NCBI GenBank assembly: GCA_021018995.1
Contig: CM037584.1
Location: 150,305,317 to 150,369,316 of the forward strand
Source of the DNA: Chloranthus sessilifolius
Taxonomy: Eukaryota > Streptophyta > Magnoliopsida > Chloranthales > Chloranthaceae
Direction: 5' to 3'
Length of the DNA: 64,000 bases
The position numbers and the translations under genes were made by a program. Numbering within the stretch: the first letter of the stretch is position 1; every line of letters starts with the position of its first letter. Positions 44,018 through 55,694 of this stretch are shown here, in pieces. Below the pieces are notes generated by a model. That model was not told where the DNA came from and did not search any database. It saw nothing but the letters and a program-made list of their open reading frames with translations.

Positions 44018-44454
44018 ATCAAATATTGATAATAATTGTATCCTATGTATGAAAATGAGATGTTTTGATTTGTGTTTTTGTTTTTTTTTTTTAGAATTAT
44101 GTCAGTTGTGTTTTTAGTTTGATGTAGAATTGTTTATTTTGCTTTGTCTGCGTGTGAATTCTTGTGAGTAAATACATGTGCCTATATTTCAAATGAAGTT
44201 GTTGTGTGTTTGATAAGAAAAAAAAAATGGTTGAGGTGCCCTTGGCATTCTTTGCATGAAGATTGAGCTGGAAAACTATTTTAGGATTTTGCAAGGTTGA
44301 TGAATTGCTGATTGAAAATGGGCATATATTTTGAATGAGTGAAATGAAGTACCTATCTGTAGATTGGTGCTCATACATAGTGGTTGGGTGCACAACAACA
44401 TGGATGCACCAACCAATGTGCTGCATTTGGCTAACAAAGTATAGGTTGTGCTAG
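44018..44454 (+). other. Ath-3 gag to 3' ORF spacer, where pol is missing
   Basis: About 440 bp of non-coding T-rich sequence stands where other members have about 4 kb of pol. I find no trace of protease, RT or integrase motifs in any frame. Confidence 0.7.
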
Positions 44455-44815
44455 AACGCTAGCTCGCTGAGTTGAGGTGCTTAAATATGCTGCGTGAGCC
44501 ATCCTTTGGCTTCCTCGCATGCTAAAAGCATGAGCAAAGGCTGTGAAAAATGCCTCGCGGCGCTGCTTTTACTCCGTGAACCAAATCTGTATGAGAAGCA
44601 TGACTTTAGTGTTGTTCTGCGCGAGAGTTGTGCGAGGTAACTTTCTGAAGCAGCACAAAGCCTCGCGCACTAGCACCACTGAGTCAGCTCCGCAATGCTC
44701 AATGTGAAGCAGTTTTCCCTTCAATGCATAGAATGTCTCGCGGACTTAAAAGCTAATTGCGCGAAAATCTTACTCCGCGAGCACCTATTGCCAACTGTGC
44801 AAACCGCGAGATTTG
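44455..44815. repeat. Internal TCGCG motif array ahead of the Ath-3 3' ORF
   Basis: Around fifteen CTCGC, CTCGCGG, CCGCGAG and GCGCGA-type motifs in 360 bp. They match the motif type in the Ath-3 LTR U3 (39845-40410), not that of Ath-1 or Ath-2. The array is followed directly by a TATA box. Confidence 0.78.
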
Positions 44816-44818
44816 CTC

Positions 44819-44825
44819 TATAAAC
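44819..44825 (+). promoter_or_regulatory. Candidate internal TATA box of the Ath-3 3' ORF
   Basis: TATAAAC in the context GCTCTATAAACTC, at the 3' edge of the internal motif array and about 370 bp ahead of the first plausible ATG of the 3' ORF. Confidence 0.5.
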
Positions 44826-45194
44826 TCAGTGAAACCCCTCATTTTCTTCATTTCATCTGTCTGCCCTAGTTTCCGGTGCACTCAACCAGAGCTCCCAGTT
44901 CTTCCTTTCTTCTCTACCCCTTAAGCCACTCCACTTTAATCATTTTCCTCTTACGATTTTTGTCCCTAGCACCTTTCGATCTCTTTGAACAAGGTTTGAG
45001 GGGATTTGAGCCGCTGTGAACACGTGAGGTGGAACCCTAGCTCTCAAATGGTACGATCTCCATTTCATCTCTGTGTTGTGATTGATTTGATTTTCAGAGA
45101 AAAGTAAGGCCAAAATTTAGTACTTCTATGTGTACTCATTGCCTTCTACATTTTCTGAGATTTGTGAACCCTCAAATTCATCGATACATTGGCG

Positions 45195-47187
45195 ACTATG
45201 CTAGACCCTACTCCTAGTTGTAGCCTTGTGTCCACTAGAAAATCTTCAAGGATTGCAGAGGCCTCCACATTGGAGACCTTGTAGTGCCCTCACCTGCTGC
45301 TGACCCCACAATTTCTAAGGAAAAGAAGAAATCTGCCCCAAAGAAGAGGGCAGAGAGCACCCACCTGCTGAGAGCCCTAAAATTTTAAAGAAGAAACAGA
45401 TAAAGGGCAAGACTATGGCCCCTGAGGTTGCAGAGTAAGAGAATACTGAATACCTCAGGGTCCCTTCTAAATTTGTGTCGGCAATTCCACTAGAGGCTGA
45501 AACCATTTTTGATAAAGTCTACTTTGAGGAGATATCAGAGACCTCTGCCTCCATTGAGTATCTGACCAATGCATCTCTACTGCCCTGTTGAGGCCCCCTA
45601 TGTAGCTGGTGTTCCCAAGATTAGTCAGATTGTTTTATCAGAATATGAGGTTGAAGACTGGTGATGATGGGAACCCTGCACTATTGGTACTGATAGATAG
45701 TTTTGAAATGTTGTTTAACCAGTCTGATATTGCAAGGGTACTAGGGATACCAGCTGAGTATGGCCCTGAGTTTAGCTTGGGACCTCCCCTGACTGCCACC
45801 ATTACAGAGATAGCCAGGGAATTAACTGAAGGAGTCACTGCCTCAGGAGACTCAATCAGAAAGAGAGACCTGAATCCCAAACTCAGGCTCATAGATGGAG
45901 TGTTGGGGGAAAATGTGTATTGCTCTGGTCATGAGCAGGAGAGGAGGTACCCCATAGCTAATGCCCTCCTCTCATTTCACAAAAACCACTACTTGGATGC
46001 AGCCAAGTTGATTTTTGAGGGAATTAAAGATTTGTGTGAGAAGGTAAAGGTAAAGAAAAAACCTTAGGCCCTCCCCTATGCAAGCTGATCACTGCATTGC
46101 TGTAGTTTAGAAAGTACCCCTTCAAAAGGGAGGAGGAGACAGTGGCCCTGAACCCTAAAAATAGTGGAAAGAAATAATGGGGTATCAGTGGCACAATGAT
46201 GGGAAAGAGGGAGAAGAGGAATGAATTGTTGAGAGAAGCAGCATAATCTGTGAAGTCATTGCTGCACTGATGAGGCAAGCAGCCTGCTGGGCCACCAGCT
46301 CCCAATCTCATTACCACCACATACCCCCTTTCCCTCAGCTTTATCTACACCCATTGCCCCACCACCTCTACCTTTCATTCAGACATCACAACCACTCATA
46401 AGCACAGTACCCTTACCTGAGCCTATCTCCCCAATCACCCCAATCTTACCACCAACCATGATAACCACTGCCACCCTACCCACTACTGCACCCTTACCCC
46501 CATTTTTCAGTCCCATACCAGCCCCCCTGTAAAATTGGCTACACTAAGAAAAGAAAACTCACAACAGGCAAAACCCCCATGCCCCCTTATTCTACCCTCC
46601 TCAGAGCCGTGAAAGCCAATGCCTACATAAAAAGAGATGTAGCTCAGGGCATGGCTGATTTGAAAGCTACAGTGAGGCAGCCACTCCTTGATCAGATTAA
46701 ACTCCTGATGCTTGCTCATAAGGTTGAGAAAAAGGAAATCAAGAAAGGATGGCGGGAGATTATGGTCCAATACAATGAAGCAAAGAACCGAGTAGAGAGT
46801 CAGGAGGATGTCATCAAGGAATTGAAAGAGAAACTGTGGTTGACTGAGGAGCGTACTTATGATTATGGAGTGGCTATTGTAGCCGTAGAGAAGAGGGCAA
46901 ATGCACAAACCAACCGGGAGATGGCAGAAGCTCTTTTTAAAGAACTCAACCCTGATGTACCTCTTCAATAATCCGGTCTGAATGCCACGAGTCCTAGCCC
47001 CGTCAAACATGGATTCAAAATCAAGGAACCTACACAAAAACCTTCCCCCACTCCTACAAGAAAAAGCTCAGCCAAGCCTACGAAAGTTACTTCCAAAAGA
47101 CCATTGTCTAAAGTTACCACTTTGAAGCAAGCAAAGGGGAAAGGAATCCAGGAACCACCGGTTGAGGCCAAGGACTCTGATGACTAA
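45195..47187 (+). pseudogene. Ath-3 3' ORF (Athila-type post-pol protein)
   Basis: The N-terminal part is Ser/Lys-rich and broken. Block 45609-46067 (RLVRLFYQNMRL, QSDIARVLGIP, YCSGHEQERRYPIANALLSF) matches the Ath-2 3' ORF domain. A Pro/Thr-rich linker follows (about 46280-46560), then a long charged coiled coil at 46579-46971 (NAYIKRDVAQGMADLKATVR onwards). After a TAA at 46969-46971 the same frame continues through a Lys/Pro/Ser-rich tail to TAA 47185-47187. There is no transmembrane segment or signal peptide. The role is unknown; coiled coil plus basic tail suggests a nucleic-acid- or particle-associated protein (inference). Confidence 0.7.
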
Positions 47188-47469
47188 ATTTTGCACTTGT
47201 ATTTTGTTAGGAAGTTGTGTGTCATTTTTGTGTAGATTACTTCTACTTACTTTGTACACACTTTAACTTTTTAATAACAGTGCTCCTTATTTTATTTTCT
47301 TTAGTTTCTAATCTGTCACTTTTTATTTTTATTTTATGTGTGTTTATTCATTTTTTTGTTATTTGTTATGTGTTTTGCTTTACTCTCTTATAGTGTTTGG
47401 TAGTTAATTTCTCTGTTTGTTCACTGCTACACAACCGTTGTCCTTTGAATCAGTGAGGACACTACTCCT

Positions 47470-47490
47470 CATATGTTTGGGGGTGTGGCA
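47470..47490 (+). promoter_or_regulatory. Internal PPT-like site, Ath-3
   Basis: TGTTTGGGGGTGTGGCAGG, 1.67 kb upstream of the terminal PPT. It is the counterpart of 4981-4999 in Ath-1 and 24267-24252 in Ath-2. Confidence 0.6.
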
Positions 47491-49130
47491 GGTTCTGCCA
47501 ATGAAATAGTTAACCTAAGTGCAACAAATTCAAGTGAGTAAGATAGAAACAGAACCATGTTCACCTAAGAATCATTTGAAAAATGATAAATTTAAAATTT
47601 TGCAGACCTTTAGGCATTACAAGCTTTTAAATTTTAACTTTTCCATGATGTGAACACCAAGTAAACTCACCTGTATCAGTACTGAGTGAATCATTAAAGA
47701 GAGAAAAAGGTAAGGGCATACTTAAAAGTTCAATGGAAGACCATAACTAGTGAGAGTTGGGCCTACAAAAAAAATTTCCTTCCTTCGAGGAGTGACTGAG
47801 GCAATTCTTCTAGCTCTAAGGACTGGCTAAGGCAATGCCCTCACTAGAAGTTAGGCACCTCCAAGTTGAAATTACTGACAGCACTCATGAAACCTAGGAA
47901 AGGATCAAGGCCTTCTCTTCAACAGTTTGAGCTTAAACAGACCATATCCTAATCAACTGCCCTTGTGAACACACCTGCTGAGCCTTAATTTCCAATTTTC
48001 ATCAAAATATACCTGAGTACTTGCACCTGAACCTATGGACTTGACTCAAACCTATCCTCACTCTAAGAATTCAAAAGGTAAAGGAGAAGGAGCTGAAGAT
48101 GGACAAGATAGGGTCAACATTGGGTGAATGGAGAAGAGATACCTAAAGTTGAGCAGTGTAACAGCTGAAGAAAGAGGTGGCAAGTCACAAACACAAAAAT
48201 GAAAACAAAAATAGAAAGAAAAATGTAAAAAAAAGAAAGAAAAATAATAATGAAGAGGAGTGAGAGAGAAGTCAAGAGGAAAAGTTCATTGGAAAAATCA
48301 AAATGAAGAGGAGAAGCTGGCCACTTCAAGTCTTAAAATTTTGAAAGAAAATGAAAAGGTACTGAGCTAAAAATGGGTGAAGTCATGAATCACCTCATTC
48401 ACTTACTGATTTCTCAACTTTGAATCCCTTTTCAACCTTACATTCTTTATAACTCACTTCATAAGCCACATTACAACCCAGTTAAAGACCTTGTGATCCA
48501 AGGTCGAATGTGTTGTCATGAAGAGACAAGGAGTTGTCCAATCTATGGTGAGGATATGCCAATGATGTTAGGACTTAGGTGCTTTGCCTATGCTCATGCT
48601 TACAGACCTATTTGGCGGTTGTAACTGCTCTTGAGCTTGAGAGAAAATGAAACCCTCAAGGTCCCTTGTGAGAGTATGCCCTAATGAGCATTGGGTCTGA
48701 TGTTGAATATATTAGGCATGGCCTATAACCTGATTTTTGAATTAATGATGAGCTCAGTGATGATATACATGTGTTATCCCCCTTGTTGTGAGCTAATTGG
48801 AACTGTTGTGCATTCATGTGGAGGTTGTGATGATTAAATGTCTATGCTTTTCATGTCTAAATTTCTCACATTTTTATTGAATTAAAGGTGAGCTGATGCT
48901 CTGTTTCTTGACAGCTGACTTGATAATGTTGCACCGTTGTTAACTGTTTCATTGAGAAGTATGTGGGTATCTTCACTGAAAACCCTCATGAGACTTCACT
49001 CCTCCACTAGGGATCACCTAGGGGTTTAAAAGGCTTAGTACATATACTAAATGTATCCGTGCTCCCTATGAAAGTGACATTTCAATTCTTAGTGTAATTG
49101 TTTTAATTTTTCCTTTGCTCAGGGACTAGC
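47491..49130 (+). other. Ath-3 3' non-coding region with conserved blocks
   Basis: Collinear with Ath-1 5000-6550. Conserved blocks lie at 48582-48640 and about 48955-49090. No gene is seen; the A-rich stretch at about 48165-48260 gives chance frames. Confidence 0.65.
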
Positions 49131-49135
49131 AAAGA

Positions 49136-49150
49136 TTAGGTTTGGGGGTG
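49136..49150 (+). promoter_or_regulatory. Polypurine tract, Ath-3
   Basis: TTAGGTTTGGGGGTG abutting the 3' LTR start TGTTATTCAC. Confidence 0.85.
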
Positions 49151-51845
49151 TGTTATTCACTGAAAAGTATCATTTTTCACCTCTTAACTTAACCTTTGCT
49201 AGACCTTCAAGCAGACTAATAACCATTTGTTAAGTGTGTTTTGAAGTTAGTAATAAAATGTGCAGCTTAACACAAACTCCTTACTTTTTGGCCCAAAAGA
49301 GAGAGAGAATGCACTCAAAGATGATAGCTGAGACAAAGCCTAATGGAACACCTTGGTAGTGCTTACCATGGTGACTCAATGTTGCTGATCACCATTGACC
49401 AAAGAGTAGCAGATGAATGAAGTTAGCTAAGAAGGGAAGAGACAACGACAATAGTAAGTGCAATGCACCAGAGAAGCAAAAGATAGACCTCGCTGAGTTG
49501 AGGAGCTTCCTCGTGAAGCTAAAGTTGCAGTGGAAGAGGCCCTAACACAGATATGCCGCGCAGTCAGAAGGACAGCTGAAATGACCTCACGAAGATCTCA
49601 CGGGTTAAAGTCCCCAGAATCTATGGTCGCAAAGCTCTCGCAAAGATCAAGCCTCAAAGCAGCCGTGCGAAGAACACAGCGAGTCCATGTGTACACTGAA
49701 CAAACTGTCACCTCGCGGAGTTGTAGCGTAGCCCCAAAAGAGAGAGAGACACCCAGAATTCTCTTCACGCAGATCTCACACACAGTGAAGCCTTACCATT
49801 GACTACACGAGTGCAGGAGCATAACTGCGCGAGTAATTAGTGAGAGAGAGACCTTCTGAAGCTCAACTGAGTGACAAATCCTAGCGCTCCAGATCATCTT
49901 CATGATAGAATTGCAACGCCAGCGAACTGCGCGATCAAATGAAGAGCTAATGCACGAGCAAGCACTTCCCACTAGCCAAAGGTAACTCCGCAAAGGCAAA
50001 GCAATTGCGTGAATGAGCTAAAAGTAGATGCCAGCCCCACGAAGCACAGGCTCTCCACTTCTCAATTTTAACTGAAGGCTCTTTTAAGAATTTCCTAAGG
50101 CTAGGGCACACTTCCCGAGGCATGGATTTCGAGGTGCATATCTTCGGGCATCCAAGGGTTGAAATAGTGCCACGTCAGCTAGAAAAATTACTATTAATCT
50201 CTTTAAAGCCAAGGCCATTTTGATAGAGTATATAAGTTGTACTTAGAGTTTATTATTATCATCTTTCCTTCATCCTCTGCCGGCTGAGAACTCTAACAGG
50301 CTAGGGTTAGGATTTGATCATCTCTTTTTCTTATTTTTCTTTTCTCTTAGCCCAACACTTGCTGGCTAACCCCCTTTTAAGTAGCTAGGTTTAATTTCAT
50401 TTCAGTTTGTAATAGGTTTTTGGTATACATTGGGATTTCGATGAGCAGTTGTGTATAAGCTGCAGCTTGGAGACAATTCATTATACGTTTTGTGTTCAGC
50501 AAGGGATTGCCGTTTTAATGCTTAATTGAATCTAAAGATCTTATGGTTTCTTTAGATGTCTATAAGATCCATGTATTTGGGACTAGCCCATTCAGTTTCT
50601 AGTAGATCTATTGCTTGCCATCTGATTTTCCTTAGTTTGATAGCCCCATGGAAAGCAATGTTGGATCTATAGTGAGATCCAGGGAGCTCGAAGGCCTGTG
50701 GACCATGGTGGTTACAACAATTTTCATGTTCTTTCGCAGGCCTCTATGGGATGGACAGACCAATGGGATACCCTGTGACCATTCAAGTGGACAAAGTATA
50801 GCCTTAAGGTTGTGTCCATCCACATGTTTGAGAAGGATTCTTCTCCCCTGCCCATGAGCTTCTAGAGCCTTGTGAGGAGGTTTGTACAGGAACTGGCTCC
50901 TCTCTGTTTTACCTAACAAACATCAGATGTTAGATCTGATCTCTTTGTAGTAATTGCAGCTTGAGGCTGAGTCATTATAGGCCATTTATAGTAATGACCA
51001 ACTAAATCTAAAGCCTTATTCAACCTGTTGCATGGTCCTTTTTGTGGGCACTAGTGAGCAGTTAGCCTTAGCAAAGCACTTAGGATCGTATGGGTTGGAA
51101 TACCTATGGATGTCAGCCAGGTCTGTGCGCAGATCTGGGGAGCTTGTAGTACTGGCATTACATAGTGCTGCAATAGTATTCATGGCTTGATCTGGCCCAG
51201 TGGCTGGGGGAATGATCAGTTCACTCCCCTGGGTTAGATTGGCAATGTTTCTTTTAACTAATGGGATTTGACAGACTCTATCGGATACCCTATGACCATT
51301 AGAGTAGACAGAGTATAGCCCTAAGAGCGCCCCAAATGGTATGGGTTAAACCGGATATTTTTACCTTATTGAGGCTTTTAATAGCGTCTCAGAAAGGAAC
51401 ACTGTAAAGATAGACTAAATATGAGTTACATCACTGCTTTGACTCTAGCTTAACTTGCTTACTTCTCATAATTTTTGTATTTTATTTTGGCACACACTAC
51501 CACCATCTTCCTCTTAACCCTTTCTTCAGGATAGGGCTACATTTTATTTCTTTGCTTTTAGGATTAATTTAGTGTAGTCGTGACACCCAACTCCCTTTCT
51601 TTAGGATTGTTAGATCTGTAGCTAGATCTGGAGGCCTACTATTATAGCCCATTTTGGGTTTTAGATCAATTTCTCTGTGGGACAAACTCTTACTTATCAA
51701 AACTTGCTACAATGAACCCTGTATCTTGCAGGACTATTTATTCCAGACTTGTTGTGCGGACCCATCTCCAATTCTCCATTCTTGATTTATTCTCTCTGTT
51801 GTTCTTAATAAAATAACAGCAAGAGTCTCGAAAGACGGACCAACA
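49151..51845 (+). repeat. Ath-3 3' LTR
   Basis: 2695 bp, TGTTATTCACTG...GACGGACCAACA. It matches the 5' copy, with the array at 49485-50045, TATA at 50229-50236 and a stem-loop at 50768-50799 that has one extra mismatch. It is followed by CCCAC. Confidence 0.93.
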
Positions 51846-51850
51846 CCCAC

Positions 51851-53143
51851 TTTCCTTTTGTTTTACTCGATATTCCTCATAAATATATAGTTAGCTATGA
51901 TTAAGTCAAATATTTTCAAAACCTGTCTCTCTCAACTCGCAAACTACTGTAGTCCTCCCATAAGAGACAATCATCAGTACTCGCCGAGAAGGTTAGATGG
52001 AGTATCCGACATGCCAAGTGTCATCTTGACAACCACAATAACGGTTGGGTCCACAAATCCCGTATCGGTGGATCTACTCAGCGACGTCTCGGAAGTCAAA
52101 TTTTCTGTCGTTTTACCATCGAATTGATCTTAAGTTAAAAATCCCTAGAAATTCAAATTTTCAAATTTCTCGAATTTTCAAAATCCCCTTAAAGAAAAAA
52201 AAGAAAATAAAAGAAAAGAAAAGAAAAAAAGAACAAAACAACAAGATAAATAGACCAGACTCACCTTTTTTAAGATACCAAAAAAAAAACAATTAAGCGC
52301 TCCATCACCCGTGCACAATAAGTTACACCTGAACCTGACCTTTAACTCCTAAAACCCCTGAACCTGCAATCAAGCGCATATCCCACTCCGCAAAATTGGA
52401 TCAAGCGCATACTCCACTGCATGGAATCATTTGTTCAGACACCTTAGGACTAAAATCCCTGACTTACAGTGCACTTCAACTCGAATCAAGCGATATCCCA
52501 TCGCATTTAAATTGGATCAAGCACATACCCAATCGCATGTAATCATTTGTTCGTATATACACTAGTACTAGAATTCCCAATTAACCGACCCTCAGACTCA
52601 AGATGAATCAAGCGCACGCGCCACTGCGCAGAATTTAATTGAGCACACTTCACAAGACTCTCAATTACCAGCCCAAACCGGCCATTCCCCTGGGAAACTG
52701 AACATTAAGTATATTTAATCTAAGAACTTACAAATGCTTATTGGAAAATGAACGCCTGACGCGTATTGGTGTGAGCAATGATGCGCCCAGTCTGACATGA
52801 CTTGCAAAAGCCTTCGATATTACATGATACTTCATTTTATTATTATCAGTCCCTGGACCTTATTTTGGATATTTGATTAACTCCCCAATACCTCAATTGT
52901 GTAAAATCCCTCCGTTAGCTCGCGCCATGCGACAGGATGCGCCAAGCACCCACAGACCCGGAATGTGCCCTTCGATAGCTACCATTTTCCCTTCGAATGC
53001 TCCATTTTAGCTTACACTGATAGATAAGAAAGTCAAGTATGTCATGTCAACATCGCTAATTTACATTTGTGATTTCTCAAGAGAAACGAGAAGATACCTC
53101 GAATGAGGGGTGTCTGCTTCTTCCACGTGTTCTTACTTTGCAA
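51851..53143. repeat. Tat-B 3' region with GCGC-type motifs and a 116-bp duplication
   Basis: From 52370 to about 52600 a segment beginning TCAAGCGCATATCCCA and containing GGATCAAGCGCATA and AATCATTTGTTC is repeated with an offset of about 116 bp. The remainder is AT-rich and without a recognised gene. Motif cores match those upstream of PMD-B and in the LTR at 53157. Confidence 0.6.
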
Positions 53144-53156
53144 GAGCGCACCGAAG
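53144..53156 (+). promoter_or_regulatory. Polypurine tract, Tat-B
   Basis: GAAGAGGGGCATT directly before TGTAGACACCCC, matching the Tat-A boundary at 15850-15863. Confidence 0.7.
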
Positions 53157-54500
53157 AGGGGCATTTGTAGACACCCCCATTTTGCCTTCTCGAAATATAT
53201 AATTTTTATTCAATCAACCTTTGACCTCATAACCCTGATATGGGACTATGCACTAAAACAATAATACATGACTAAACACAGGCTAAAATAATAGCTCTAT
53301 GACTCAGATCCCGACGTAGGGAGACTATATACTGAAATAATAGTATATAGTCGAAATGCAGATTGAAATAATAGTCTTGCATTTTAGTCTAGAGACCAAA
53401 CCCGGACAACCTCGAATTATGCACCTAAAAACCAGTGCATAATTCGATTGCACGCTAGACCACAAACGCGCAATCACTCCCCTTTCAAACCGAACTTCCT
53501 TTCCCATACCATCTCGAGACTCGATCACGCACCTGAAATTAGATGCGCGATTAGATTGAGCGCCACACAACCAGCACGTAATTGGCCTACGTCTGGCCTA
53601 GCCTCAAAATCCTTAACCCCTAAGTTTTCTTGATTGAGTGCTTATGAAGAATCGCTTCACGTCCTACCAAGTGCACAATTATTTCTAATTTTATTAGGAC
53701 TAGAAAACTCTCTGACCAAGTCAGCTGGTCACTCACTGAGTCGATGACCGACTCAAAGCAATTAAGTGCAGGGAAACTAGCGCACAATTCAATTAAATGC
53801 CTGAAACAAGGCACATAATTGAGGGAAAACCTATAAAAGATATTTTTCTTAAACAGCCCGAGGAGGCTGGCAATTTTTGAGAGAGAATGAATTTTTTTTG
53901 GGATTCTGAAACCAGAGAACTCCGAGGACAAACCCATAGAGCAATCAAGTCATGATTTCGAGAATCAAGCATCGAATCTTCGAGATTTCTCTCCACAGCC
54001 CCAGTCCTAGGTAAAAACTTTAGTTTTAGACTTAGGATATTTCTCTTAATTCTAATTATAGTTTTAATTTTTAGTCCGAGACCGTAGCACCCTTTTCAGA
54101 CCACAAATTTTTACATCTGGTTCTAATTCTCCGAATTTAGATCCAGTCCCTAATCTGACGGTCTAATTCACCGACCCTAGACCCTTAATTCCATTCTAAA
54201 ATCTTAATCTACAGTCCTATCATTAATTTTTGGTTCTAATTCTCTGAATTTAGAACCAGTCTTTAATCATACGGTCTGATTTTTTGATTTCGGACCCGAA
54301 TTCAGTCCTAAAATTTAAATTTTTGGTTTTAATTCTCTATTTTAATATCTCCGAAAATCCTAAATATTACTTTTAGTTTCTATAATTCCAGCTCACAATT
54401 TAATTCATGATTATTATTCCAAAATCAACTCTGATAAGCCTGAAATACTATTTTACGGTCTAAAATTCAATTTATCTCTAATCTCGGCCACCTGATTTGC
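53157..54500 (+). repeat. Tat-B LTR (3' limit unresolved)
   Basis: Begins TGTAGACACCCCCATTTTGCC. U3 holds ATTCGATTGCACGC, CGCGCAATCAC and TGCGCGATTAG-type motifs at 53410-53825 and a TATA box (TATAAAAG) at 53832-53839. I could not find a clear end or primer site. Internal sequence with gag (55695) follows rather than unrelated DNA, so the LTR may be shared with the next element body. Confidence 0.55.
53832..53839 (+). promoter_or_regulatory. TATA box, Tat-B LTR
   Basis: TATAAAAG in the context AACCTATAAAAGATA, just downstream of the GCGC-type array. Confidence 0.6.
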
Positions 54501-54559
54501 CCAAGGGAGCTTACGGAGGGTACTCGGGAACGAGGCCAATCCTCCTTTGCATAGCGGGC

Positions 54560-55280
54560 CCAAAATCCCTTTTTTCCTTAGAATTTTAGAATTAATTAAT
54601 TACTTTTTCTTATTTTTTTAGTATAATTAATCAGTAGATTTATTTTATTTCAGAATATTTAATTAATTAAGTGCATTAGATGTTAGTAAGATCGATTGAT
54701 GTCTTTAAATCAAATTTTAATTGACTAATTCCTTACTTTAAATCAGATTTAGTATGATTAATCTCGTTGTTTTGATTAGATTTTCAGTATAGTTAACTCA
54801 TTACTTTAATTAGAATTTTAATAAAATTAGTTTATTTATTCTAATTAGATTTAAATAAAATCAGTTTATATATTTAATTAGACTTTAGTAAAATATTAAT
54901 TCCTTTGCTTAAATGAGAGCTTCAGTAAGATTAGTTTTCTCATTTCAATTACAATTCTAGTAAGACTGTTATAATTTCTTTGGTTAGAATTTTAATACAA
55001 TTAGTACACTCGATTTAATTAGAATTCCAACACAACTAGCATACTTGCTTAATTTAAATTCTAGTATGACTACCATGCCAAAATTAATGAGAGTTTCATC
55101 CGAACTATCACATGTACACTGCTAGTACAATTATGAAACCTGATTACAATCAGACTTCTGATGGCATTAGGAGACTAAAATTAATTGGACTTCTAGTAGT
55201 ATTAGGACACTAAATTAATTAGAATTCTAATAAGATTAGGAAACTAAGTTAATTAGACCCCTAATAGAATTATAACATTA
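54560..55280. repeat. AT-rich leader with degenerate TTAATTAGAATTCTAGTA repeats
   Basis: Roughly a dozen loose copies of a unit like AATTAGAATTCTAGTAAGATTAG spaced about 45-60 bp between the Tat-B LTR and the Tat-C gag. The unit is itself AT-palindromic in part. No coding frame is seen. Confidence 0.65.
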
Positions 55281-55694
55281 AAATAGCTCCACTCACTTTG
55301 ACAAAGTCACAGCTAAACTCACAATAGAACCAGGGAAATCTAAACTGATAAGAATTTAAACCATAACAGGGAATAAAAGGGAAATTGAACTATCTAAATT
55401 AAGAAAAGGACACTGCTGCTGACGTTCGCAGGTGAATGATTCAGTATAGAAGTAACCCATATCCACTCTCAAGCGTGATCATTGACGTGTTGCAGCGTCG
55501 ATAAGTATCTGCAGCTAGCGATCACAACAAACTAGGAACCTCCCTAGAAACCCTTTATTTTTAACATTCTAAATGTTGCATCGCTAGAGTTCACTTGGAC
55601 AGAATTGGAAGCCATTGATTCAATAGGAACTGAGAGGAACCCAGAAAAAGCGCGCACCAACATTCATGTCATTTAGATTCCCTTCTATATATAT

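Larger units (their letters stand above)
39506..51845 (+). mobile_element. Ath-3: Athila-like element with gag and 3' ORF but no pol
   Basis: 12,340 bp flanked by perfect CCCAC (39501-39505 and 51846-51850). LTRs of about 2.7 kb are 39506-42203 and 49151-51845. The interior has a PBS (42210-42227, mutated), gag (42545-44017), an internal motif array and TATA box, the 3' ORF, an internal PPT, conserved non-coding blocks and a PPT. No protease, RT, RNase H or integrase sequence is present between gag and the 3' ORF. The LTRs differ at about 4 of 90 positions in the stretch compared. Confidence 0.94.
17554..54500 (+). mobile_element. Tat-B: second Tat/Ogre-like element with antisense PMD gene, interrupted by Ath-2 and Ath-3
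   Basis: Plus-strand element inferred from a PMD gene on the minus strand (18600-35573), CpG-rich motif arrays (35766-36125, 38385-39425, 52370-52650), a purine tract and an LTR starting at 53157 whose U3 carries the same GCGC-type motifs. Ath-2 (20795-34168) and Ath-3 (39506-51845) are removable insertions with perfect 5-bp duplications. Its own gag-pol is not seen, so the left limit is uncertain. Its LTR does not resemble that of Tat-A, so the families differ. Confidence 0.5.

Noticed and set aside
17554-53157. The LTRs at 15863 and 53157 as the two ends of one element
   Set aside because: Apart from the TGTAGACRCCC start and PPT they do not resemble each other, and U3 motifs differ (palindrome against GCGC type).
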